A stretch of 11,014 nucleotides of DNA from JAICIG01 sp035532215 (lineage in GTDB: Bacteria; Planctomycetota; Planctomycetia; Pirellulales; JAICIG01), in NCBI GenBank assembly GCA_035532215.1, contig DATKRK010000303.1, positions 1 through 11,014 on the forward strand. Reading direction: 5' to 3'. A program made the position numbers and the translations under genes. Shown here in pieces: positions 1-5,708 of this stretch. The notes under the pieces are model-generated. The model saw nothing but the letters and a program-made list of their open reading frames with translations. It searched no databases and had not been told where the DNA came from. The stretch's first letter is position 1; each line of letters starts with the position of its first letter.

Positions 1-227
1 AGGCATGGCCGGGCAAATAAATGGGGTGCTGTGAAGCGAAAAAGGCCCTGCCCACCGCGGCGGGCCAGGGCAAGGCGAGTCATTTACCCGGTGCGGAGCG
101 TGATCATCCCTTGCCTTGCTTGCTCGCCAGCAGAGCCTGACTCCGGTGAGCACCAAGCGCCGGTCATTTCTGCCAAGAATTATTCGCGCCCCTATTCCCA
201 CCGCCATTTATTTGCCCGGCCATGCCT
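1..227. repeat. Element bounded by a perfect 24-bp inverted repeat (left edge may lie outside the window)
   Basis: Bases 1-24 are the exact reverse complement of bases 204-227; the right arm reads CCATTTATTTGCCCGGCCAT at 204-223 and continues to 227. The match breaks after base 24 on the inner side. The outer side cannot be tested because the left arm starts at the window edge, so the arms may be longer. About 180 bp lie between them with no convincing gene; an imperfect palindrome rich in GCCCTG/CAGGGC sits at 45-71. The arrangement fits a small non-autonomous element or two inverted copies of a dispersed repeat. No transposase and no target duplication can be seen. Confidence 0.6.
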
Positions 228-262
228 GGAAAAACGCACCTTTGCATTGCTCTGCGGCCCAA

Positions 263-289
263 ACTGCCCACAGATTCTGCTGAGGAACC
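263..289 (-). other. Possible remnant of an ISL3-like insertion-sequence end
   Basis: Read on the minus strand, this stretch begins GGTTCCTCAGCAGAATCTGT and continues GGGCAGT. That loosely resembles the terminal repeats I remember for ISL3-family elements, which begin with GG, a TTC-rich block and then TGTGGG. It abuts an A/T-rich tract at 290-310. There is no opposite end and no transposase in the window, so at most this is a relic. The resemblance is from memory and may be chance. Confidence 0.15.
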
Positions 290-377
290 TAAAAATATCG
301 ACTTTTTCTGACAGTCGCTCGCCGACTTCTCCCCGCGATTGTCGCACCGCATTCTGCTCGCTTCTCGTGCGCGCGAA

Positions 378-523
378 TCTGTAGGGAACGCCCTGGGCGG
401 CGTTCCGCGAGCTCCGTACTACAAACGTTCTATTTCTCCGCGTCTCGCGAAGATTTATGCGGCGCTTTTGGCGGGGGCTCAATTGGTTGCGGCCGAAGGC
501 CGCGCTGGGGCGTTCCCTACAGA
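378..523. mobile_element. MITE-like element with terminal inverted repeats
   Basis: The left end TCTGTAGGGAACGCCC (378-393) is matched on the opposite strand at the right end GGGCGTTCCCTACAGA (508-523), giving terminal inverted repeats of 16 bp across about 146 bp. The trinucleotide GAA lies immediately outside both ends (375-377 and 524-526) and could be a short target duplication, though three bases is weak evidence. The left end also contains its own hairpin, GGAACGCC (385-392) with GGCGTTCC (399-406). No protein is encoded. Similar GGAACGCC/GGCGTTCC palindromes appear near the right end of the window (10874-10897), so the unit belongs to a dispersed family. Confidence 0.6.
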
Positions 524-543
524 GAATGTCCTTGACCTTCCGT

Positions 544-584
544 CAAATGACATCACTGCCGAAGTTCGGTAGTGATACCATTTG
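544..584. repeat. 41-nt near-perfect palindrome
   Basis: Outer arms CAAATG (544-549) and CATTTG (579-584) enclose inner arms ATCACTGCCGAA (552-563) and TTCGGTAGTGAT (565-576) around a single G. The only imperfections are one G-T pair and an unpaired AC on each side. The sequence CAAATGGT(A/G)TC followed by (A/G)(C/T)TACCG recurs in the right arm (read on the minus strand) and at 700-717. This suggests a repeated protein-binding site or a dispersed repeat rather than a terminator, since no T-run follows. Confidence 0.55.
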
Positions 585-639
585 CGAGCATCTCAAGGAA
601 AAAAGGGCGAATTGGAAGGACGAGCTTTGGCCCCATCCG

Positions 640-671
640 TGTTTGCCACCAGCTAAAGCTGGTGGCAGACA
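640..671. repeat. Long perfect-stem hairpin (CCACCAGCT type)
   Basis: GCCACCAGCT (645-654) pairs with AGCTGGTGGC (657-666) across an AA spacer, and the stem extends outward by five more pairs (640-644 with 667-671, one G-T). The 15-bp stem is followed 9 nt later by a T-run (681-686). It could therefore act as a terminator for transcription entering from the left, but no gene ends upstream on this strand. The motif looks like a dispersed repeat. Confidence 0.5.
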
Positions 672-687
672 AAGCGATGATTTTTTC

Positions 688-757
688 TTGACACCAGTTC
701 AAATGGTGTCGTTACCGGTGGAAGGGCTCCGGTGACGGCCTATGACGCGCCGGAGCC
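688..757 (+). promoter_or_regulatory. Putative regulatory region of the XRE gene: TTGACA in a palindrome plus a second inverted repeat
   Basis: A consensus -35 hexamer TTGACA (688-693) overlaps a palindrome, GACACCA (690-696) with TGGTGTC (704-710). No good -10 hexamer is found 16-18 bp downstream (GTTACC region), so the promoter call is tentative. Further on, GGCTCCGG (725-732) pairs with CCGGAGCC (750-757) over 17 nt, ending 5 nt before the ribosome binding site. Palindromes next to a start codon are typical operators for XRE-type repressors, so autoregulation by the gene at 775 is a reasonable inference. Confidence 0.35.
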
Positions 758-774
758 GTGATGGAAGGTGAAGC

Positions 775-1176
775 ATGTCGATCGAGCGAAAGACCTTGAA
801 AATCGAGCGCAGCCCGGAAGAAAAGAAGCGTCTAGCGGACGTCCGCGAGAAATTTCAACGAGAGAAACCGGGCTTGGATGAACTGATCGCGAGCGGTGAA
901 TATGAAGGCCCTGTGCGATTGGGCGATTTTCTGGAGCTTGCGGCGCTCACGAAGGCTTTGAAAGAAGCGAGACAAAACGCGGGGATCAGTTTGGGAGAAT
1001 TGGCGGCGGCGACCAAGATCGACAAAGCGGCTCTGAGCAAACTGGAAAACGCCGTCAATCAGAATCCGACGATCACGACGCTGCAGCGCTACGCCTTGGC
1101 GATCGGTAAAAAGATCGCATTCAAAATCATCGACGCCGAACCGCCGCGCGGCAAGAAACTCGCTTCGAAGAAATAA
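775..1176 (+). CDS. XRE-family helix-turn-helix regulator (antitoxin-like)
   Basis: A 133-residue cytoplasmic DNA-binding protein. The N-terminal 50 residues are charged and probably helical (MSIERKTLKIERSPEEKKRL onward). Residues 58-117 form a Cro/C1-type HTH: 'LKEARQNAGISLGELA', then 'KIDKAALSKLENAVNQNPTI', ending 'TLQRYALAIGKKIAFKI'. The LQRYALAIG ending is common in antitoxin-like XRE proteins such as HigA and relatives. The start is supported by GGAAGG (763-768), 6 nt before the ATG. No toxin gene is adjacent: upstream is repeat-rich non-coding DNA, and the downstream gene is convergent with an 18-bp gap. It is therefore an orphan regulator or solitary antitoxin. Palindromes just upstream could be its own operators. 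Confidence 0.85.
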   Translation: MSIERKTLKIERSPEEKKRLADVREKFQREKPGLDELIASGEYEGPVRLGDFLELAALTKALKEARQNAGISLGELAAATKIDKAALSKLENAVNQNPTITTLQRYALAIGKKIAFKIIDAEPPRGKKLASKK

Positions 1177-1194
1177 CGACGCCAGCCGCGCGGC

Positions 1195-2421
1195 TTACTT
1201 CTTCTCTGCTTCCGCACCCGCCGTCGGCTGCTGCGCCGCCTCGGCCGGCTTTTTCGCCGGCAACGGGCCAAACAGCCGCTCGCGATAGAGAATCAGCCCG
1301 TGAACGGCGTGATACAGCCCGCCGCACTCCATGTCTTCGTCGACCGTGGCGTCGAGCAGATCGCAAAGGTAGATCGCGGCCCGCCGCATCCAGTCGGCCT
1401 TGAGTTCTTCATCCGGCAGGGCCGTCACGAGAAACTCGAAGATGTGCCCGCTGGAATTGAGCCGCAAGGCGATGTCGGGCGAACTGCCCGAGCGCGAAAA
1501 ATAGTTGGTCGAAAAGCCGCCATCGGGCTGCTGGAACTCGTGGGCTTTGGCGATCGAGTCGAGCACCTTGTTGTAGCCGGCTTGCCAGTCGGATGGCGCC
1601 TGGCCGTCTGCCAGTTGCTTGGCGACCGCTTCGCCCCCTTCGGCGATGTAGCGGTGCAAGGCGCTCGTGATGCCGTACAAGCGGTGCGATCCGCCGCAGG
1701 CGCTGCCGCCCAGGTCCTGGGCCGCTTCCATGCCGACTAGCCGCTCGACGCTCCACTCCTGGCCGTCGCGGGCGGTCCACTTGGCGTCCAGCGGCAGATA
1801 CTTGCTGAAGGCCATCAACGTCCAGGTGGCCTCCATCCCTTCGCGAACGTCCCACTGGGCCTGCGTCACCAGATCGGAAACCTTGAACGTCTGGTCCTTG
1901 ACCTGGATCGGTTCGTCGGCGCCAATGCCGCATTGCGACAGGTAGCCCAGCCATTGGTCGTCGTGCCCTTCGCCGCTTTTGCTGCCCGGATCCTCGACGT
2001 CCTTCAAACCCTTTTCGCCGGGCACGAGTTCCCAGCCTTTCAACTCGGCGCCGCCTAGCAGCCAGGCCAAGGCGGGCTCGACTTTGCCGTTGTCGTTGAT
2101 TTCCAGTTCGCGGCCGAAGCAGAGGATGCCGTGAATGATCTGCCAGGCGTTATTGACCTGCGGGCTCATCGTGCGGCGCCGCGCGCCGGCGATCGATTGG
2201 TCGAGCCGCTGGCGCAGCTCGTCGTCAGCGGCGCCTTTGCCCGCCGCGGCCGTTTCGGCTGAGCCGTGCGCCCCCGAGGCAAGCTGCTCGAGCGGCCGGC
2301 TGGCATCGCCCGCCGAATTCGAGCATCCGGCGCCGCTCAGGCCGGCGGCCAAGAACAGCAGAGCGCAATACGTAAAAGACTTCAACGGGCGACGAACGGC
2401 AGCGGGGTTCGGCATGACCAT
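1195..2421 (-). CDS. Conserved planctomycete lipoprotein of unknown function
   Basis: A 408-residue exported protein. A basic N-terminus and a hydrophobic stretch (residues 14-30, 'SFTYCALLFLAAGLSGAGC') end at Cys33. That is an acceptable lipobox, although Gly at -3 is atypical. Residues 34-75 are an Ala/Gly/Ser-rich linker. The main domain, about 85-390, is helical with conserved-looking blocks: 'NNAWQIIHGILCFGRELEI', 'QPDGGFSTNYF', 'LNSSGHIFEFLVTALPDEEL' and 'CGGLYHAVHGLILY'. The GGF and helix-pair pattern recalls alpha/alpha-toroid folds, but I cannot assign an activity. I recall similar planctomycete proteins labelled ADP-ribosylation-factor GTPase-activating protein in databases; nothing here supports that. 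The tail (390-408) is Ala/Lys-rich. AGGT lies about 5 nt before the first ATG; a second ATG two codons later is possible. Confidence 0.8.
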   Translation of the reverse strand: MVMPNPAAVRRPLKSFTYCALLFLAAGLSGAGCSNSAGDASRPLEQLASGAHGSAETAAAGKGAADDELRQRLDQSIAGARRRTMSPQVNNAWQIIHGILCFGRELEINDNGKVEPALAWLLGGAELKGWELVPGEKGLKDVEDPGSKSGEGHDDQWLGYLSQCGIGADEPIQVKDQTFKVSDLVTQAQWDVREGMEATWTLMAFSKYLPLDAKWTARDGQEWSVERLVGMEAAQDLGGSACGGSHRLYGITSALHRYIAEGGEAVAKQLADGQAPSDWQAGYNKVLDSIAKAHEFQQPDGGFSTNYFSRSGSSPDIALRLNSSGHIFEFLVTALPDEELKADWMRRAAIYLCDLLDATVDEDMECGGLYHAVHGLILYRERLFGPLPAKKPAEAAQQPTAGAEAEKK

Positions 2422-2620
2422 TTCGACCTACAAAGCAAGAAGCCAGGGCGACCGGTAGGAACATACCACGAAAACCCGCTTTCATCCAGGAAGCTCGGAA
2501 AAATGGATGGTTTAGATAATTCGCGTCACCCTTTCCGCCGATAACGAATAGCGTGTCATGGCGCGCGCAGCCGGCGCCCCCGCGTGTCAACTTCGTTTTG
2601 CATCTGGCGAGACTCTTTCC
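2422..2620. other. Divergent spacer between lipoprotein and sensor kinase genes
   Basis: About 200 bp separate two genes reading away from each other, so both promoters should be here. TAGATAAT (2514-2521) on the plus strand resembles a -10 box, but no matching -35 is visible at 16-18 bp. No clear operator or riboswitch is recognised. An in-frame ATG at 2558 could extend the kinase by 21 residues into this spacer. Confidence 0.3.
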
Positions 2621-4243
2621 ATGAACGATCGGCGACGATTGCTCGCGCTGTCGGTCTTGATTCTGACGGGCGTTTCGCTGGCGGCCATGGCGGCCACCGC
2701 CTGGCAGTTGCTGCCGACCGACCCTTACGCGGCTTCGGCGGCGCATTCGTTCCAGCTCGCTCTGGGCAGTACGGCGGTGATGATCTTCGCGGGCGCCACG
2801 CTGCTGTTGCGCGTGGCCCAGCCGCTGTTGCGGCGGTTGGAAGAGAGCGAAGCCCGGATGCGGGCGATTATCGAAACGGCGGTCGACGGCATCGTGACGT
2901 TCGACGCCGACGGCATCGTGCGGTCGTGCAATCCGGCCGGCGAACGGCTGTTCGGCTGCCAGGCCTCGGCGCTCGTCGGCGGGCCGATCGAGGCGTGCAT
3001 CGAGCCCTCGCCCTTAAAGCGGCTGCGCGCCGACGAATGCGACCCAGCCGAATGCGACCCAAGCGCCTCGCGCACCGGTCGCGGCGAATGGCAAGCCGCC
3101 GGCCGGCGCCGCGGCGGCAGGTTGTTTCCCTTGGAGCTTTCCGTCGGCGAATACCGCCAAAACGGCCGGCCGCACTATGCGGCCTTCGTGCGCGACATCA
3201 CCGACCGCAAGCAGGCCGAAGAGCAAACCCGCATCCACGTCGAGCGCTTGCAAGCCGCCACGTCCGACCTGGAAGTCAAGGCCGCCGAGCTGGCCCGGGC
3301 CAACCAGGAACTCGACGATTTCACCTATGTCGCTTCGCACGATCTGAAGGAGCCGCTGCGCGGGATCAGCTCGTACTGCGGCATCTTGCTGGAAGAGTAT
3401 CAAGACCAGCTCGACGACAACGGCCGCCGAATGATGAGCACGCTGGTGGCGCTTTGCCAGCGGCTCGAACGGCTGATCGACGATCTGCTGACCTACTCGC
3501 GCCTCGGCCGGGCGCCGGAACTGGCGCCGGTCGATCTGGACGAAGTGCTCGACACGGTGCTGGAGACCTTGGGGCCGGCCATCGACGGACGCGGCGGCGT
3601 GGTGCGGCGAGCGGGCCGCTTGCCGACGGCGCTGGCCGACGCCACGACGATCGCCCTGGTGTTGCAGAACCTGATTTCCAACGGTCTGAAGTTCAACGAG
3701 AGCCGGACGCCCGAGGTCGAAATCGGCTGCAGTGAAGGCGACGCCTTGACGATTTACGTCCGCGACAACGGCATCGGCATCGATCCGCGGCGCCACGAGG
3801 CGGTGTTCGCCATGTTCCGCCGCTTGCACTCCCGGCGGAAATACGAAGGCGCCGGCGCCGGATTGACGATCGTGCGCAAGATCGTCGAGGCCCACGGCGG
3901 CCGCGTCTGGCTCGAATCGTCGCCCGGCTGCGGTTCGACCTTTTCATTCACGCTCGCGCCGGCGCCGAATGAAGACGCAAGTATGGAGGGACGGGCGCCC
4001 TCGCCCGTCTACAACAAGGAGGGCCGAGCGCCCTCGCCCGTCAACGATACGGAGGGACGGGCGCCCTCGCCCGTCTACAACAAGGAGGGACGGGCGCCCT
4101 CGCCCGTCGAGCCGCAGCCGGGCGAGGGCGCCCGGCCCTCCATCACCGAGGGCGCCCGGCCCTCCATCAAGCCGCCGCAGCCTAGCGCCGTCCCCAGCCC
4201 GAACTTACAACTCATGGCCGCCTGGGCGGCCGAACGAGGATAA
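2621..4243 (+). CDS. Membrane-anchored PAS-domain sensor histidine kinase with repeat-derived C-terminal tail
   Basis: A 540-residue kinase predicted to autophosphorylate on His240 and pass phosphate to a response regulator. Two membrane segments (about 8-30 and 44-66) flank a very short periplasmic loop. A PAS domain follows (about 74-195, ending 'YAAFVRDITDRKQAEEQ'), then a helical linker (200-232) and the HisKA H-box 'FTYVASHDLKEPLRGI'. The ATPase domain has the N-box 'LVLQNLISNGLKFNES', G1 'DNGIGID', F-box 'FAMFRRL' and G2 'GAGAGLTIVRKIVEAHGG'. The kinase fold ends near residue 447; residues 455-516 are repeated EGRAPSPV-type peptides encoded by DNA palindromes. I chose the start at 2621 because translation begins right before the first membrane helix; the ATG at 2558 adds an unconvincing leader. 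The next gene begins 2 bp after the stop, suggesting an operon. Confidence 0.9.
   Translation: MNDRRRLLALSVLILTGVSLAAMAATAWQLLPTDPYAASAAHSFQLALGSTAVMIFAGATLLLRVAQPLLRRLEESEARMRAIIETAVDGIVTFDADGIVRSCNPAGERLFGCQASALVGGPIEACIEPSPLKRLRADECDPAECDPSASRTGRGEWQAAGRRRGGRLFPLELSVGEYRQNGRPHYAAFVRDITDRKQAEEQTRIHVERLQAATSDLEVKAAELARANQELDDFTYVASHDLKEPLRGISSYCGILLEEYQDQLDDNGRRMMSTLVALCQRLERLIDDLLTYSRLGRAPELAPVDLDEVLDTVLETLGPAIDGRGGVVRRAGRLPTALADATTIALVLQNLISNGLKFNESRTPEVEIGCSEGDALTIYVRDNGIGIDPRRHEAVFAMFRRLHSRRKYEGAGAGLTIVRKIVEAHGGRVWLESSPGCGSTFSFTLAPAPNEDASMEGRAPSPVYNKEGRAPSPVNDTEGRAPSPVYNKEGRAPSPVEPQPGEGARPSITEGARPSIKPPQPSAVPSPNLQLMAAWAAERG
3035..3064 (+). repeat. 15-bp tandem duplication inside the PAS domain
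   Basis: GAATGCGACCCAGCC (3035-3049) is followed directly by GAATGCGACCCAAGC (3050-3064), with two mismatches. It encodes the acidic repeat ECDPA-ECDPS at residues 139-148 of the kinase. It lies in what should be a variable loop of the PAS fold, and the reading frame is kept. Confidence 0.6.
3985..4165. repeat. 33-bp-period palindromic repeat array, part 1 (inside the kinase 3' end)
   Basis: Four direct copies of a 25-bp unit start at 3985, 4018, 4051 and 4084, spaced exactly 33 bp apart. Each contains the hairpin GACGGGCGCCCTCGCCCGTC (8-bp stem, CCCT loop; the second copy has two substitutions). The 8-bp spacers alternate: TACAACAA, AACGATAC, TACAACAA. Two inverted copies follow, at 4121-4141 and 4148-4165. 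The 33-bp period equals 11 codons, so the kinase frame stays open and reads EGRAPSPV plus three residues each time, then GEGARPSI from the inverted copies. Confidence 0.9.
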
Positions 4244-4245
4244 GC

Positions 4246-5622
4246 ATGACGACCAGCACGCACCGACCGGCGGCCGAACGAATCCTCAAGCGACGGGCGC
4301 CCTCGCCCGTCGAGATCAGGGAGGGACGGGCGCCCTCGCCCGTCGACAATAGGGAGGGACGGGCGCCCTCGCCCGTCGAGATCAGGGAGGGCCGGGCGCC
4401 CTCGCCCGTCGACAATAGGGAGGGACGGGCGCCCACGCCCGTCAAGCCGCAGCCGGGCGAGGGCGCCCGGCCCTCCATCGAGCCGTCGGGCGACAATGCC
4501 CAAGCAGCCGCGCCGCTCAAGCTGCTGTTGGTCGACGACAATCTCGCCGATCGCGTCCATCTGGCCTGGCTGCTGCGCCGCGGGCTCGGCGAGGGCATCG
4601 AAATCTTCGAAGCCGAAGACGGGGCCAGCGCATTTGAAATTCTGCGCCACGAGCCGGTCGATCTGCTGCTGGTCGATTACCTGCTGCCCGACATGAACGG
4701 GCTCGACGTGCTCGATCGGCTGGCCGAGCTGTCGCACGAAACGGCGACGATCTTTCTCACCGGCCAGGGCAGCGAAAAAGTGGCCGCCGAGGCGATCAAA
4801 CGCGGCGCCTTCGATTATTGCGTCAAGCGCGACCTGGCCTGGGAAAAGCTCCAGCGCGCGGTCGGCCAGTCGCTGGCGGCGGCTAGGCTGAAACGACAGA
4901 ACGCCGCAATGGTCGAACAACTGCGCCGCGCCCACGCGGAACTCGATCATTTCGTCCGCGCGCTGTCGCACGACATGAGCGCCAACTTCATGCTGCTCGA
5001 TCAGTCGTTTCGCCAATTGCGCGGCGCCTGCCAGCCGGCGCCCGAGACGCACGACGTCTTCTCGCACGTCAAGGCTTGCCTGCGCGAGAGCGAGCGATTC
5101 ATCCGCGACCTGGTGACGCTAGCCAAGACGGGCAGCATCGAGATGGAGCCGGCCCGAGTCGAGCTGGGACCGCTGGTTGACGACGTGTTGTTCGAGCAGG
5201 CGGGCTTGCTCGACGAGCGCGGCGTGCGCGTGAAGGTCGCCCGCGACTTGCCGGCCGTCTGGTGCAACGAAGGCCGCGTCCGCCAGGTGTTCACCAATCT
5301 CGTCCGCAACGGCGTGCGGCACGGCTGCGCCGCCGAGCGGCCCGAGATCGAGATCTCGCCGATCGCATCGCCCCGGCGTTTCCACCGCGGGCAGTTCGTC
5401 TGGCTGCGGCTCTACGACAACGGCCGCGGCATTCCGGCCGCAGCCCGCGAGGAAATCTTCCTGCCCGGCAAGCGTCTGCCCGGCGCTCACGAATCGGGCG
5501 CCGGCATGGGCTTGGCCATCGTCCGCAAGATCATCGACCACTACGGCGGCGCGATCTTCGTCGATCCGCAGTGCGCAGCCGGCACGGCATTGGTGTTTTC
5601 GCTGCCGGCGGCGAAAGAGTGA
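4246..5622 (+). CDS. Receiver-histidine kinase hybrid (response regulator fused to kinase)
   Basis: A 458-residue cytoplasmic signalling protein with no membrane segment. Residues 1-80 are mostly repeat-derived EGRAPSPV peptides. A receiver domain covers about 91-215: acidic pair Asp97-Asp98 ('LLLVDDN'), phosphoacceptor Asp144 ('LLLVDYLLPDMNG'), Thr172 ('IFLTGQG') and Lys194 ('YCVKRDL'). A kinase module follows, with phosphoacceptor His242 ('FVRALSHDMSANFM'), N-box 'QVFTNLVRNGVRHG', G1 'YDNGRGIP' and G2 'GAGMGLAIVRKIIDHYGG'. The H-box lacks the usual proline after the His-Asp (HDMSAN rather than HDLKEP), so phosphotransfer behaviour may differ. The start is supported by GAGGA (4236-4240) overlapping the end of the upstream kinase gene. 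The partner kinase lies immediately upstream, which makes a phosphorelay plausible. No DNA-binding output domain is present. Confidence 0.9.
   Translation: MTTSTHRPAAERILKRRAPSPVEIREGRAPSPVDNREGRAPSPVEIREGRAPSPVDNREGRAPTPVKPQPGEGARPSIEPSGDNAQAAAPLKLLLVDDNLADRVHLAWLLRRGLGEGIEIFEAEDGASAFEILRHEPVDLLLVDYLLPDMNGLDVLDRLAELSHETATIFLTGQGSEKVAAEAIKRGAFDYCVKRDLAWEKLQRAVGQSLAAARLKRQNAAMVEQLRRAHAELDHFVRALSHDMSANFMLLDQSFRQLRGACQPAPETHDVFSHVKACLRESERFIRDLVTLAKTGSIEMEPARVELGPLVDDVLFEQAGLLDERGVRVKVARDLPAVWCNEGRVRQVFTNLVRNGVRHGCAAERPEIEISPIASPRRFHRGQFVWLRLYDNGRGIPAAAREEIFLPGKRLPGAHESGAGMGLAIVRKIIDHYGGAIFVDPQCAAGTALVFSLPAAKE
4287..4476. repeat. 33-bp-period palindromic repeat array, part 2 (inside the hybrid kinase 5' end)
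   Basis: Five direct copies follow the same 33-bp period (unit starts 4287, 4320, 4353, 4386 and 4419; the first has only the core, 4292-4311, intact). One inverted copy follows at 4456-4476. Spacers alternate GAGATCAG, GACAATAG, GAGATCAG, GACAATAG, so a 66-bp double unit appears to have been amplified. As in part 1, the last direct copy is joined to the inverted copy through AGCCGCAGCCG. The frame is kept and encodes EGRAPSPV repeats at residues 17-66, with one variant EGRAPTPV. Confidence 0.9.
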
Positions 5623-5623
5623 T

Positions 5624-5636
5624 GCCCGAGTCGGGC
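5624..5636 (+). terminator. Weak hairpin after the two-component operon
   Basis: GCCCGA (5624-5629) pairs with TCGGGC (5631-5636), 2 nt after the hybrid kinase stop. There is no T-run, only TGTCTGGT. It might help end transcription between two convergent genes but is not a classical intrinsic terminator. Confidence 0.25.
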
Positions 5637-5708
5637 TGTCTGGTCGCGATAGCCTCCTTTGCCAAAATATCTTCAGCGCTTGGCGATCGTCCGCAAGATC
5701 GGCGACCA

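Noticed and set aside
31..384. 117-codon open frame on the plus strand
   Set aside because: Arg/Pro/Cys-rich translation, no domain, covers the inverted-repeat arms; typical of non-coding GC-rich DNA.
457..735. 92-codon open frame before the XRE gene as a possible toxin
   Set aside because: It runs through the MITE end and three hairpins, and the translation has no toxin motif or ribosome binding site.
1185..1194. GCCGCGCGGC palindrome between convergent genes as a terminator
   Set aside because: Only 10 bp with no loop and no T-run; expected in GC-rich DNA.
3014..3895. 293-codon minus-strand frame
   Set aside because: Shadow of the PAS histidine kinase; no recognisable domain.
3985..4476. 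CRISPR array interpretation of the regular 33-bp repeats
   Set aside because: Spacers are only 8 bp, they repeat each other, and the array lies inside coding sequence.
4075..5067. 330-codon minus-strand frame with repeated GRGRPSLP peptides
   Set aside because: It is antisense to the hybrid kinase, whose plus-strand frame has complete receiver and kinase motifs; the repeats are open in several frames because they are palindromic.
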